Positions 42,750 to 52,133 are shown, counted from the first letter of the stretch. The stretch: 64,000 nucleotides of DNA from Nocardioides sp. NBC_00368 (GCF_036090055.1 NZ_CP107970.1:2110501-2174500); one strand, 5' to 3'. Notes: generated by a model from the letters alone, not told the origin. Numbers and translations: made by a program.

Positions 42750-44215
42750 GCACGACTGAGGAGTGGTGGGACGCGGTCGCGGCGGCTGCGGTGCTGGGAA
42801 CGGCCCGGCGCGGGGTGCCGTCGGCACCGGCTGCGGTGCCGGTGCCGGATCGACGCGATGCCTCGGCGCAGACCGCGCTGCTGGACGCCGCGGCCGTCGG
42901 CGGAGCGATGGTGCGCTCCGGCCGGCCGCTTCGCACCGGGTCCGCACCGGCAGCGGCGCCGGGCGACCGGCTTCCGGTGGCGCCGGCTGGTGGCGTACAG
43001 CTGTTGGAGCTGGTGCTCAACCAGACTCCGGGCGGCGCCGACCTGCGGGGCGACCTCCTCGCTCACTGGCTGGCCTGTGCGAACGCGGCCGGATACCGGG
43101 TGCCGTCTCGGCTGCTCCCCCGGCTGCTCGACCAGGCGCTGCCCCGGCCTGAGCTGCACCGGGACGCGCTGACCGCGGCGGATGCGCGCGGGGTCTGGCT
43201 GGTCGCCAACCGGCGCCGGTGGCGGCCGATGATCGCCTCGGCGCGCGCTACGGGCGCGAGCGAGGAGGCTGACGCGGCCACCTGGGCGCAGGAGCCGACC
43301 GCCGCTCGTGCCGAGATGCTGGCCCAGCTGCGTGCCGTCGACCCGGCTGCTGCGCGGGAGCGGCTCGAGTCGGTCTGGGCCACCGAGAAGGCCGCCGACC
43401 GGGCCGCGTTGATCAAGACGCTCCGGACCGGGCTGAGCCTCGAGGACGAGCCGTTCCTCGAGCGCGCGCTCGATGACCGAGGTGCCGACGTACGTCACTC
43501 GGCTCGGCACCTTCTCGACGCCCTGCCCGACTCGGCGCGCGGACAGCGGCTCGGCGCTCTGCTGCGCCCACTCGTCACCGTCGCCGGGATCGTGCGGAAG
43601 ACGGTCCAGGTCGAGCTGCCCGCCGAGGCCGACGCCGCAGCGGTACGCGACGGGCTCGACAAGGCCCCGAGGGGCCGCTCCCAGGGCGGCCACTGGCTGC
43701 GGCAGCTCGCCGCGGGTGCCCCGCTCGAGGTCTGGACCGACGCCACCGGCAGCGACCCCGATGAGACCTGGGCGATGATCACCGACGCCGACGCCCGCGC
43801 GGGCATCATCAGCGCCGTCATCGCCCGCCGCGACCCCGTCTGGGCCCGTGCGCTGCTCGGCGACGTCCACCGCGGCGAGCTCCTCGAGATCGTGCCGAGC
43901 GCCGACCGGGAGGCACTCGTGCTGCGCCAGCTCGTCACCGGCACGGGGTGGGGCGCGGGCGCGGGCGGGACGACCATCTCTGCCCGGCTCGGCGCCCTTC
44001 CTGGTCCATGGAGCCTCGACTTCAGCCGTACGATCCTCGATCTCCTCGCCGCCCGCGAACGCGAGCTCGCCAGGTCGGTCGCCGTCCTGGCCGCGCGGAT
44101 GCCGCCCGAGATCGTTCCCGACCTGCACCGGCTGCCCGACTCGCTCGCTCGGCAGCGCAACCAGCTGATCCAGCACCTCTCCCTCGTCCACGCCATCACG
44201 GAGGCCTTCCAGTGA
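42746..44215 (+). CDS. DUF5691-like protein of the MoxR/VWA operon
   Basis: A 489-residue protein without a known catalytic motif. It begins STTEEWWDAVAAAAVLGTARRGVP. It continues with helix pairs resembling ARM/HEAT repeats (ERLESVWATEKAADRAALIKTLRTGLSLEDEPFLERALDD; ARHLLDALPDSARGQRL). It ends FSRTILDLLAARERELARSVAVLAARMPPEIVPDLHRL. The helical-repeat impression suggests a scaffold. I recognise the family as DUF5691 from operon context and length rather than a search. It overlaps both neighbours by 4 bp (GTGA). Confidence 0.8.
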   Translation: MSTTEEWWDAVAAAAVLGTARRGVPSAPAAVPVPDRRDASAQTALLDAAAVGGAMVRSGRPLRTGSAPAAAPGDRLPVAPAGGVQLLELVLNQTPGGADLRGDLLAHWLACANAAGYRVPSRLLPRLLDQALPRPELHRDALTAADARGVWLVANRRRWRPMIASARATGASEEADAATWAQEPTAARAEMLAQLRAVDPAAARERLESVWATEKAADRAALIKTLRTGLSLEDEPFLERALDDRGADVRHSARHLLDALPDSARGQRLGALLRPLVTVAGIVRKTVQVELPAEADAAAVRDGLDKAPRGRSQGGHWLRQLAAGAPLEVWTDATGSDPDETWAMITDADARAGIISAVIARRDPVWARALLGDVHRGELLEIVPSADREALVLRQLVTGTGWGAGAGGTTISARLGALPGPWSLDFSRTILDLLAARERELARSVAVLAARMPPEIVPDLHRLPDSLARQRNQLIQHLSLVHAITEAFQ

Positions 44216-45300
44216 CCGACATTCTTCGCGCCCACGCCGAGGACGCCTACGCCGCCGAGCTCACCGCTCTGGCCGCCCACGATGCGGAGACCGGCCGCCC
44301 GCGGCCGCCCCGCTGGCGGCTCTCCCCCTGGGCCGTGACCACCTATCTCCTCGGTGGTGAGCTGCCCGACGGCACCGCGATCAGCGCGAAGTACGTCGGT
44401 GCCCGCCGGCTCATGGAGATCGCGGTCGCCTCCCTGGCCACCGATCGCGCGCTGCTGCTGCTCGGCGTACCCGGCACAGCCAAGACCTGGGTCGGCGAGC
44501 ACCTGGCCGCGGCGATCTCAGGTGACTCCACGCTGGTCGTCCAGGGCACCGCGGGCACGCCGGAGGAGTCGCTGCGCTACGGCTGGAACTACGCCCGCCT
44601 GCTCGCCGAGGGCCCCTCCCGCGACGCGCTGGTGCCGAGCCCGGTGATGCGGGCGATGGAGACCGGCGCCCTCGTACGCATCGAGGAGCTGACCCGCATT
44701 CCCGCCGACGTCCAGGACGGTCTGATCTCCATCCTCTCGGAGAAGACGCTGCCGGTTCCCGAGCTCGACGACGAGGTGCAGGCGCGGCAGGGGTTCAACC
44801 TGATCGCCACCGCCAACAACCGCGACAAGGGCGTCAACGACCTCTCCTCCGCGCTCAAGCGGCGCTTCAACACGGTCGTGCTGCCGCTGCCGGACACCCT
44901 CGACGACGAGGTCTCGATCGTCCGCAGCCGTGTCGAGCAGCTCGGTGCCTCGCTCGCGCTGCCCGCCGACCTGAGCCAGCTGGCCGAGATCGAGCGCGTG
45001 GTCACCATCTTCCGCGAGCTCCGCTCGGGCGTCACCGCCGACGGACGTACGTCGGTGAAGTCGCCCTCCGCCACCCTCTCGACCGCCGAGGCGATCTCGG
45101 TGATGACGAACGGGGTGGCGCTGGCCGCGCACTTCGGCGACGGCGTGGTGCGGGCCGACGACGTGGCGGCCGGGCTGGTCGGCGCGGTGGTGAAGGACCC
45201 GGTGCAGGACCGGATCGTGTGGCAGGAATACCTCGACACCGTGGTCCGCGACCGTCCGAGCTGGGCCGATCTCTATCGCGCCTGCCGGGAGCTGGTGTGA
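44212..45300 (+). CDS. MoxR-family AAA+ ATPase
   Basis: A 362-residue AAA+ ATPase of the MoxR class, which remodels or inserts cofactors into client proteins together with VWA partners. Walker A is GVPGTAKT (residues 85-92). Walker B is ALVRIEEL (153-160), with IEE in place of the usual DE. Sensor 1 is LIATANNRDKGVNDLSSALKRRFN, including the arginine finger region. The C-terminal lid has KSPSATLSTAEAISVM. GTG at 44212 overlaps the preceding stop. The VWA partner is encoded two genes downstream. Confidence 0.93.
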   Translation: MTDILRAHAEDAYAAELTALAAHDAETGRPRPPRWRLSPWAVTTYLLGGELPDGTAISAKYVGARRLMEIAVASLATDRALLLLGVPGTAKTWVGEHLAAAISGDSTLVVQGTAGTPEESLRYGWNYARLLAEGPSRDALVPSPVMRAMETGALVRIEELTRIPADVQDGLISILSEKTLPVPELDDEVQARQGFNLIATANNRDKGVNDLSSALKRRFNTVVLPLPDTLDDEVSIVRSRVEQLGASLALPADLSQLAEIERVVTIFRELRSGVTADGRTSVKSPSATLSTAEAISVMTNGVALAAHFGDGVVRADDVAAGLVGAVVKDPVQDRIVWQEYLDTVVRDRPSWADLYRACRELV

Positions 45301-47546
45301 CCGACCGGAGCTGCGCCTTCGAGATCCTCGGCGTACGCCACCACGGGCCGGGCTCCGCCCGGTCCGTCGCGGCCGCGCTCGAGGAGCTCTCCCCCGACCT
45401 GGTCGTGATCGAGGGGCCGCCCGAGCTCGACTCGCTGCTCGAGCTGGCCGGGGACCCGGAGCTGGTCCCGCCGGTCGCGGCGCTGGTCTATGCGGTCGAG
45501 GAGCCGCGGCGCTCGGCGTTCTACCCGTTCGCGTTCTTCTCCCCCGAGTGGGTCGCCATGCGATGGGCGCTGGAGCACGGCGTCGAGGTTCGCTTCGCCG
45601 ATCTTCCGGCGACGCACTTCCTGGCCCCGGCGAACGCGCCCGACGAGGTGCCCGAGCCTCGCCCGGTGGGCTCCGACCCGATCTCGCGGCTCGCCCGGGC
45701 GGCCGGCTACGACGACCCGGAGCGCTTCTGGGAGGACGCGGTCGAGCATCGCGCCGAGTCCTCGCTGAGCCGGTTCACCGCGATCCGCGAGGCGATGGCC
45801 GAGATCCGCGCGGAGGACCCGGGCTCTGCGGGCGACGTCCGGCGGGAGGCCTACATGCGCAAGGTCCTGCGCGCGGCCAGGCGCGAGGGACGCGAGCGGG
45901 TGGCGATGGTCTGCGGCGCCTACCACGCCCCGGTCCTGCATCCGTCGGCCTGGCCGAAGGTCGCCGACGACAACGCCCTGCTCAAGGGCCTGCCGAAGAT
46001 CAAGGTGACCGCGACGTGGGCGCCCTGGACCGCCGGCCGCCTGGCCACCGAGTCCGGCTACGGCGCGGGCGTCACCTCGCCCGGCTGGTACCAGCACCTC
46101 TACGCCCACTGGCACGCCGGCACCCCGGCCGACGTCGTGCCGGGCTGGCTCACCCGGGTCGCCCGGGTGCTCCGTTCCGAAGGACTCGCCGCGGCTCCCG
46201 CGACGGTCGTGGAGGCCGTACGCCTCGCCGAGGCGCTCGCCGCCGTCCGCGGCCGCCCCTCGGCCGGTCTCGAGGAGCTCGAGGACGCCACCGTCGCCGT
46301 GCTGTGCGAGGGTTCGCGGCTGCCGCTGGCGCTGGTCGAGCGCACGCTCGTGGTCGGCGAGGAGCTCGGCCAGGTGCCGGAGTCGGCGCCGCTGGTGCCG
46401 CTCGCCCAGGATCTCGCCCGCCAGCAGAAGCGGCTCCGCCTCAAGCCGTCCGCCGCCGAGACCACCGTCGTGCTCGACCTGCGCCGTGAGGCCCAGCGCG
46501 AGCGGTCGCTGCTGCTCCATCGGCTGCGGCTGCTCGGTATCGACTGGGCCACCGAGGCCGACCGCGGCGGCACCAAGGGCACCTTCAAGGAAGCCTGGAC
46601 GCTGGAGTGGCAGCCGGAGTTCGCGGTACGCCTGGTCGAGGCCGGCCTCTACGGCACCACCGTGGTCGCCGCGGCCGAGGGGCTCGTGGCCGAGCGGGCG
46701 GCGAGGGCCGAGGACCTCGGCACGCTCGCCGAGCTCATCGACCAGGCGCTGGTCGCCGACCTCCCGGCCGGGCTCGAGGCCGCGATCACGGCGCTCGCCG
46801 AACGCACCGCGCACCAGCACGACACCCTCTCCCTGCTGCGGGCTATCGAGCCGCTGGCGCGGACCCAGCGGTATGGGGACGTACGCGGGTCCGACACCGC
46901 CGTGGTCGCCGGAGTGCTCCACACCGTGGTGCTCCGTGCCGCCGCCGGGCTGCGGGCCGCCTGCACCTCGCTGGACGACGACGCGGCCGCAGCCATGAAG
47001 GGCGCGCTCGATGCCGCCCACCGCAGCGTGTCGCTGGTCGGCGAGGCGCCAGCCGGATCCTCGGCTCCGGTGTGGGTCGCGACCTGGGAGCAAGCGCTCG
47101 TCACGCTCGCCGCCGACGACCAGGTGCACGGGCTGGTCGCCGGTCGGGTCAACCGCATCCTCCTCGACTCCGAGCAGGTGGGCATCGAGACCGTCTCCAC
47201 GCGGCTCAGCCGTCAGCTCTCCCGCGGCACCTCCCCGGAGGACGCCGCCGCCTGGGTCGACGGACTGCTCGAAGGCGAGGCGCTGCTCCTGCTCCACGAG
47301 CTCGAGCTGCTCAGGCTGCTCGACGAGTGGGTGGCAGGCGTCGCGGAGGAGACCTTCGAGGACCTGCTGCCGCTGCTGCGGCGCACCTTCTCGCGCTTCC
47401 AGTCGCCCGAGCGCCGCCAGATCGGTGGCCGCGTACGCAACCTCGACGCCGTCACCGACCTCCATCACACCGCCACCCTCGACCTCGACCTCGCGCTGCC
47501 CGCGGCCGCACGGGTCGCCGACCTGCTGCAGCTGGAGCCCGCATGA
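45297..47546 (+). CDS. DUF5682-like protein with an N-terminal TraB/ChaN-like domain
   Basis: A 749-residue cytoplasmic protein. Residues 1-215 have the motif order of the TraB/ChaN/EreA-like fold: GVRHHGPGSARSV (His15-His16), DLVVIEGPPEL (Glu39), VEVRFADLP and CGAYHA (206-211). These supply the His/Glu set used by that superfamily for metal binding. The rest (about 220-749) is almost wholly alpha-helical with many Leu/Arg repeats, plausibly a scaffold contacting the MoxR ring. The name DUF5682 is from memory of this operon type. GTG at 45297 overlaps the MoxR stop; its own stop overlaps the VWA ATG. Confidence 0.82.
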   Translation: MTDRSCAFEILGVRHHGPGSARSVAAALEELSPDLVVIEGPPELDSLLELAGDPELVPPVAALVYAVEEPRRSAFYPFAFFSPEWVAMRWALEHGVEVRFADLPATHFLAPANAPDEVPEPRPVGSDPISRLARAAGYDDPERFWEDAVEHRAESSLSRFTAIREAMAEIRAEDPGSAGDVRREAYMRKVLRAARREGRERVAMVCGAYHAPVLHPSAWPKVADDNALLKGLPKIKVTATWAPWTAGRLATESGYGAGVTSPGWYQHLYAHWHAGTPADVVPGWLTRVARVLRSEGLAAAPATVVEAVRLAEALAAVRGRPSAGLEELEDATVAVLCEGSRLPLALVERTLVVGEELGQVPESAPLVPLAQDLARQQKRLRLKPSAAETTVVLDLRREAQRERSLLLHRLRLLGIDWATEADRGGTKGTFKEAWTLEWQPEFAVRLVEAGLYGTTVVAAAEGLVAERAARAEDLGTLAELIDQALVADLPAGLEAAITALAERTAHQHDTLSLLRAIEPLARTQRYGDVRGSDTAVVAGVLHTVVLRAAAGLRAACTSLDDDAAAAMKGALDAAHRSVSLVGEAPAGSSAPVWVATWEQALVTLAADDQVHGLVAGRVNRILLDSEQVGIETVSTRLSRQLSRGTSPEDAAAWVDGLLEGEALLLLHELELLRLLDEWVAGVAEETFEDLLPLLRRTFSRFQSPERRQIGGRVRNLDAVTDLHHTATLDLDLALPAAARVADLLQLEPA

Positions 47547-48727
47547 CCCCCGAACGCGACCGCCTCACCCGCTGGCGCCTGGTGCTCGGCGGAGACGCCG
47601 AGGAGCCGCTGGGCTCCGGGACCGGCGGAACACCCATGTCCTTGACCGCCGAGGACCGTGCTCGCGACGAGGCGCTCGAGCAGCTCTACGGCGAGCAGCC
47701 GAAGGGCCGCAGCGCCGGGCTCGGCGGGTCCGCTCCGCGGGTCGCGCGGTGGCTCGGGGACATCCGCACCTACTTCCCCACCTCGGTCGTGAAGGTGATG
47801 CAGGGCGACGCGATGGACCGCCTCGGTCTCCACCAGCTCCTCACCGAGCCCGAGATGCTCGACGCGGTCCAGCCCGACATCCACCTCGTCTCGACCCTGA
47901 TCGGTCTCGGCCGGGTGATCCCCGAGCACAGCCGCGAGTCGGCCCGAGCCGTCGTACGCACCGTCACCGACGAGCTCGAGGCCCGGCTCCGCTCCCAGAC
48001 GGTGCAGGCGGTCACCGGTGCGCTCAACCGGGCGGCGCGCACGCGTCGCCCGCGGCCCGCGGACATCGACTGGGGACGTACGATCGCCGCCAACCTCAAG
48101 CACTACCTCCCCGAGCACCGCACGGTCGTACCCGAGCGTCTCGTCGGCCACGCCCGCAAGGCGCAGCAGACCCAGCGCCGCATCATCCTGTGCATCGACC
48201 AGTCCGGCTCGATGGCCGAGTCGGTCGTCTACTCCAGCGTCTTCGGGGCCGTGCTCGCCTCGCTCCGCTCGGTCGAGACCAAGCTGGTCGCCTTCGACAC
48301 CGAGGTCATCGACCTGACCGAGGATCTCGACGACCCCGTCGACGTCCTCTTCGGCGTACAGCTCGGTGGCGGCACCGACATCAACCGCGCCCTCGCCTAC
48401 TGCCAGAGCCTCATCGAACAGCCCGAGGAGACCGTCCTGGTCCTGATCAGCGACCTCTACGAGGGCGGTATCCGCGAGGAGATGCTGCGTCGTTCACGCG
48501 AGATCACCGACTCCGGCGCCACCATGGTCGCCCTCCTCGCCCTCAGCGACTCCGGCGCCCCCAGCTACGACGCCGACCACGCCGCCGCCCTCGCCGAGCT
48601 CGGCATCCCCGCCTTCGCCTGCACCCCCGACCTCTTCCCCGACCTCATGGCCGCCGCCATCGACAAGCGCGACCTTGGCGCCTGGGCCAGCGAGAACGAC
48701 ATCACCACCGCCGCCCCCACCGACTGA
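47543..48727 (+). CDS. VWA-domain protein (MoxR partner)
   Basis: A 394-residue cytoplasmic protein. Residues 1-210 are a helical, basic N-terminal domain. The von Willebrand factor A domain follows, with an intact MIDAS: DQSGSM (Asp219, Ser221, Ser223), the Thr in LGGGTDINRAL (about 278) and Asp in ISDLYEGG (about 304). MIDAS-bound metal usually contacts an acidic ligand on the partner or client. It is the last gene of the five-gene operon and is followed by repeat array C rather than a T-rich terminator. ATG at 47543 overlaps the preceding stop (ATGA). Confidence 0.92.
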   Translation: MTPERDRLTRWRLVLGGDAEEPLGSGTGGTPMSLTAEDRARDEALEQLYGEQPKGRSAGLGGSAPRVARWLGDIRTYFPTSVVKVMQGDAMDRLGLHQLLTEPEMLDAVQPDIHLVSTLIGLGRVIPEHSRESARAVVRTVTDELEARLRSQTVQAVTGALNRAARTRRPRPADIDWGRTIAANLKHYLPEHRTVVPERLVGHARKAQQTQRRIILCIDQSGSMAESVVYSSVFGAVLASLRSVETKLVAFDTEVIDLTEDLDDPVDVLFGVQLGGGTDINRALAYCQSLIEQPEETVLVLISDLYEGGIREEMLRRSREITDSGATMVALLALSDSGAPSYDADHAAALAELGIPAFACTPDLFPDLMAAAIDKRDLGAWASENDITTAAPTD

Positions 48728-48734
48728 CCCCTCC

Positions 48735-48903
48735 GCCGAGCCGTCACCCCGCCGGCCGAGGCGGCAGGTACGTCGGCCAAGACGGCAGTAATGGCGGCCG
48801 AAACCGTAGTTGTGGGCGACGAAGATCGAGTTTCGTCGCCCACAACGACAGATTCGACCTACAGAACTACCGATTCGTACGCCAAAACTGCCGTCTCGGC
48901 CGA
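48735..48903. repeat. 21-bp-unit repeat array, copy C (largest)
   Basis: Forward units occupy 48735-48754, 48755-48775, 48776-48796 and 48797-48817. A 20-bp centre (GACGAAGATCGAGTTTCGTC) is itself palindromic at its ends. Inverted units follow at 48838-48858, about 48859-48880 and 48881-48901. Units share GCC(G/A)A(G/A)...GTAGTTGTGGC. The array fills the convergent gap between the VWA and polA genes. Confidence 0.85.
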
Positions 48904-48923
48904 CGCGGGTGACGCCTCGGCTA

Positions 48924-51611
48924 TCAGTGGGCGGCTTCGTGCCAGGAGAGACCGGTGCCGACGGAGACGTCGAGGGGGACGTTGAGGTCGGCGGCGGAGC
49001 CCATCTGCTCGCGCACGAGAGCTTCCAGCGGCTCCCGCTCGCCGGACGCGACCTCGAAGACGAGCTCGTCGTGGACCTGGAGGAGCATCCGGGACGAGAG
49101 GCCGGCCTCGTCGATGGCGGCCTGGACCCGCAGCATGGCGACCTTGATCAGGTCTGCGGCGGAACCCTGGATGGGGGCGTTGAGCGCCATCCGCTCGGCG
49201 GTCTCGCGGCGCTGGCGGTTGTCGGAGAGCAGGTCGGGGAGGTAGCGGCGGCGACCCATGATGGTCTCGGTGTAACCCGTGCGCCGGGCCTCCTCGACCA
49301 GGCTGCGCAGGTAGTCGCGGATGCCGCCGAAGGTCTCGAAGTATTCCTCCATCAGCCCGCGCGCCTCGCTCGGCTCGATGCCGAGCTGCTGGGAGAGACC
49401 GAAGGCGGACAGGCCGTAGGCGAGCCCGTAGTTCATCGCCTTGATCTTGGCCCGCTGCTCCACCGAGACCGCGTCGGGGTCGACGCCGAAGACCCGGGCC
49501 GCGGTGATCGAGTGGAAGTCGCGCCCGGAACGGAACGCCTCGATGAGCAGCTCGTCCTCGGACAGGTGAGCCATGATCCGCATCTCGATCTGGCTGTAGT
49601 CGGCGGTCATCAGCGACTCGAACCCGTCACCGACGACGAAGCCCTTGCGGATGCCGCGGCCTTCCTCGGTGCGTACCGGGATGTTCTGCAGGTTGGGCTC
49701 GGTCGAGGAGAGCCGGCCGGTGGCCGCGATGGTCTGGTTGAAGGTGGTGTGGATCCGTCCATCGTCCTGCACGGTCTTGAGCAGGCCCTCGATCGTGACC
49801 CGCAGCCGGGTGACGTCGCGGTGGCGCAGCAGCGCGAGCAGGAACGGGTGCTCGGTCTTCACGTAGAGCTGCTGGAGCGCGTCGGCGTCGGTGGTCCAGC
49901 CGGTCTTGGTGCGCTTCGTCTTCGGCATGTCGAGCTCGTCGAAGAGCACCACCTGCAGCTGCTTGGGCGAGCCGAGGTTGATCTCCTTGCCGATCACGCC
50001 GTAGGCCTCGTCGGCGGCCTGCTTCATCTGGCCGGCGAAGTGGCGCTCCAGCGCGTCGAGATGCTCGGTGTCGACCGCGATGCCGGTCTTCTCCATCCTG
50101 GCCAGCAGGTGCAGCAGAGGAAGCTCCACCTCCGAGAGCAGCCGGTGTCCGCCGGCGGCCTCGACGGCCGAGTCGAGCTCGGCGGCCAGGTCGAGCACGG
50201 CCCTGGCGTAGAGCATCGAAGTCGTCGCCACCCCGTCGCCACCGACCTCGTCGTCCCCGAAGAGCGACTCCTGACCACCGTCGTCCTCCTGCTTGAGCTC
50301 ACGCTTGAGATAGCGCAGCGTCAGGTCGGCGAGGTCGTAGGAACGCTGGTCGGGAGCCACGATGTAGGCCGAGAGCGCCGTGTCGGTCACCAGCCCGCGC
50401 AGCGACCAGCCGTGGGCGTCGATCGCCAGCTCGGGCCCCTTGGCGTCGTGCATGATCTTCGGCTTGGCGGCATCCGCGAGCCAGTCGGCCAACGCCGCCT
50501 CGTCCTCGGGGGTCAACCCCTCCACCCCCGCGTACGCAGCACGCTCCTGCGTCGCGAAACCGAACCCGTCCACGCGGCCGGTGCCGGAACCCCAGGCTCC
50601 GCGCACGTGCAGACCGACGGGCGTGGTCCCGAGGTCGTCCAGGAATGCCCCCACGGCGCCGGGGGCCAGCGTCTCGCCCTCCAGCGCGAACCCGCTCTCG
50701 TCGACCGGGACGTCGTCCTCGGGCGCGAGTACGTCGGTGATCCGGGTGCGGATCTCCCCACGGAACTCGAGCTCGTCGAGGAGCTCCAGCGCGGCCGCCC
50801 GGTCCCACTCGACCCGGCCGAGATCCGTCGGGCCGACCTCGAGGGGCAGGTCTCGCACCAGCGCGTTGAGCCGCCGGTTGCGCATCACGTCACCGAGGTG
50901 GGCGCGCAGGTTGTCGCCGGCCTTGCCCTTGATCTGGTCGGCGTGGGTGATCACGTTGTCGAGGCCGTCGTAGGTGTTGATCCACTTGGCGGCGGTCTTC
51001 GGCCCCACTCCCGGGATGCCGGGCAGGTTGTCGGAGTCCTCGCCCACCAGCGCGGCCAGCTCGGGATAGCGGTGCGGGGGGACGCCGTATTTCGTCTCGA
51101 CGGCCTCCGGCGTCATCCGCGCCAGGTCGGAGACGCCGCGCATCGGGTAGAGCACGGTGGAGGACTCGGTGACCAGCTGCAGCGAGTCGCGGTCGCCGGT
51201 CAGGATCAGCACCTCCATCCCGGCCTCGAGCCCCTGGGTCACCAGGGTCGCGATGATGTCGTCGGCCTCGTAGCCGGCGACGGACAGGTGGCGGATGTGC
51301 AGCACGTCGAGCAGTCGCTGGATCAGCGGCAGCTGGGACTTGAACTCGTCGGGAGTCTTGTTGCGCTTGGCCTTGTATTCGGAGTATTCCTCCAGCCGGA
51401 ACGTCTGCCGCGACAGGTCGAAGGCGACCGCGACGTGGGTCGGGGTCTCGTCGCGCAGCACGTTGACCAGCATCGAGGTGAAGCCGTAGACGGCATTGGT
51501 GTTCTGCCCCGTGACGGTCGAGAAGTTCTCCACCGGCAGGGCGAAGAAGGCCCGGTAGGCCAGCGAGTGCCCATCGAGAAGGAGCAGTCGGTCACGCGTC
51601 ACATCAGCCAC
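48924..51611 (-). CDS. polA: DNA polymerase I
   Basis: An 895-residue repair polymerase. The 5' nuclease domain is at residues 1-310 (LLLDGHSLAYRAFFALP, GYEADDIIATL, TGDRDSLQLV, SDNLPGIPGVGPKTAAK). The middle domain (about 320-500) keeps the fold but lacks the DxE exonuclease motif, so proofreading is probably absent, as in mycobacteria. The polymerase domain has motif A TADYSQIEMRIMAH, motif B RAKIKAMNYGLAYGLS and motif C LLQVHDELVFEV. GTG at 51611 starts MADVTRDRLLLLDGHSLAYRAFF. It is convergent with the VWA gene and divergent from a thioesterase gene, a pairing common in actinobacteria. Confidence 0.97.
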   Translation of the reverse strand: MADVTRDRLLLLDGHSLAYRAFFALPVENFSTVTGQNTNAVYGFTSMLVNVLRDETPTHVAVAFDLSRQTFRLEEYSEYKAKRNKTPDEFKSQLPLIQRLLDVLHIRHLSVAGYEADDIIATLVTQGLEAGMEVLILTGDRDSLQLVTESSTVLYPMRGVSDLARMTPEAVETKYGVPPHRYPELAALVGEDSDNLPGIPGVGPKTAAKWINTYDGLDNVITHADQIKGKAGDNLRAHLGDVMRNRRLNALVRDLPLEVGPTDLGRVEWDRAAALELLDELEFRGEIRTRITDVLAPEDDVPVDESGFALEGETLAPGAVGAFLDDLGTTPVGLHVRGAWGSGTGRVDGFGFATQERAAYAGVEGLTPEDEAALADWLADAAKPKIMHDAKGPELAIDAHGWSLRGLVTDTALSAYIVAPDQRSYDLADLTLRYLKRELKQEDDGGQESLFGDDEVGGDGVATTSMLYARAVLDLAAELDSAVEAAGGHRLLSEVELPLLHLLARMEKTGIAVDTEHLDALERHFAGQMKQAADEAYGVIGKEINLGSPKQLQVVLFDELDMPKTKRTKTGWTTDADALQQLYVKTEHPFLLALLRHRDVTRLRVTIEGLLKTVQDDGRIHTTFNQTIAATGRLSSTEPNLQNIPVRTEEGRGIRKGFVVGDGFESLMTADYSQIEMRIMAHLSEDELLIEAFRSGRDFHSITAARVFGVDPDAVSVEQRAKIKAMNYGLAYGLSAFGLSQQLGIEPSEARGLMEEYFETFGGIRDYLRSLVEEARRTGYTETIMGRRRYLPDLLSDNRQRRETAERMALNAPIQGSAADLIKVAMLRVQAAIDEAGLSSRMLLQVHDELVFEVASGEREPLEALVREQMGSAADLNVPLDVSVGTGLSWHEAAH

Positions 51612-51672
51612 GGTCCGACTCTATCCACGACCACCGACAACAGGCTCAACCGCCGCGTGCGAACATGCATCC

Positions 51673-52125
51673 ATGACCGATGCACTCCACACCACCGACC
51701 CCACCGAGATCGCGAAGTTCGTGGGATCGCTCCCCCAGGGCGCGGGCGCACTCAACGAGAAGATGGGCGTCGAGATCATCGAGATCTCCGCAGAGAAGGT
51801 CGTCGGCACGATGCCGGTCGACGGCAACACCCAGCCCTACGGTCTGCTCCACGGCGGCGCCTCGGTCGTCCTCGCCGAGACCCTCGGTTCGATCGGCTCC
51901 GGCATCCACGGCCACTCGCTGAGCAAGATCGCGGTCGGCGTCGACATCAACGCCACCCACCACCGCTCGGCGACCTCCGGCATCGTCACCGGCACCGCGA
52001 CGGCGATCCATCTGGGGCGGAACTCCGCGGCGTACGAGATCGTGATCACCGACGAGCGCGGCAAGCGGGTCTGCACCTCGCGGATCACCTGTGCGCTGAT
52101 CGCGGCCCCGCAGATCTCGAACTGA
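51673..52125 (+). CDS. PaaI/MenI-type hotdog thioesterase
   Basis: A 150-residue acyl-CoA thioesterase. The hotdog motif is YGLLHGGASVVLAETLGSIGS (residues 56-76), with the catalytic Glu on the central helix. DINATHHRSATSGIVTGTATAIHLGRN forms the following strands. It resembles the 1,4-dihydroxy-2-naphthoyl-CoA or phenylacetyl-CoA thioesterase type; the substrate is not certain. It lies divergent from polA, 61 bp apart. A strong terminator follows the stop. Confidence 0.88.
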   Translation: MTDALHTTDPTEIAKFVGSLPQGAGALNEKMGVEIIEISAEKVVGTMPVDGNTQPYGLLHGGASVVLAETLGSIGSGIHGHSLSKIAVGVDINATHHRSATSGIVTGTATAIHLGRNSAAYEIVITDERGKRVCTSRITCALIAAPQISN

Positions 52126-52133
52126 CGAGCAAA

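Noticed and set aside
41427..48727. Reading the MoxR operon as a restriction or toxin-antitoxin defence system
   Set aside because: None of the five products has a nuclease, methyltransferase or toxin motif. The only catalytic signs are the AAA+ ATPase and the TraB-like residues, so a defence role is not supported by sequence.
48735..48903. CRISPR-like array
   Set aside because: The units are 21 bp, abut without spacers, vary in sequence and invert in the middle. No cas genes are present.
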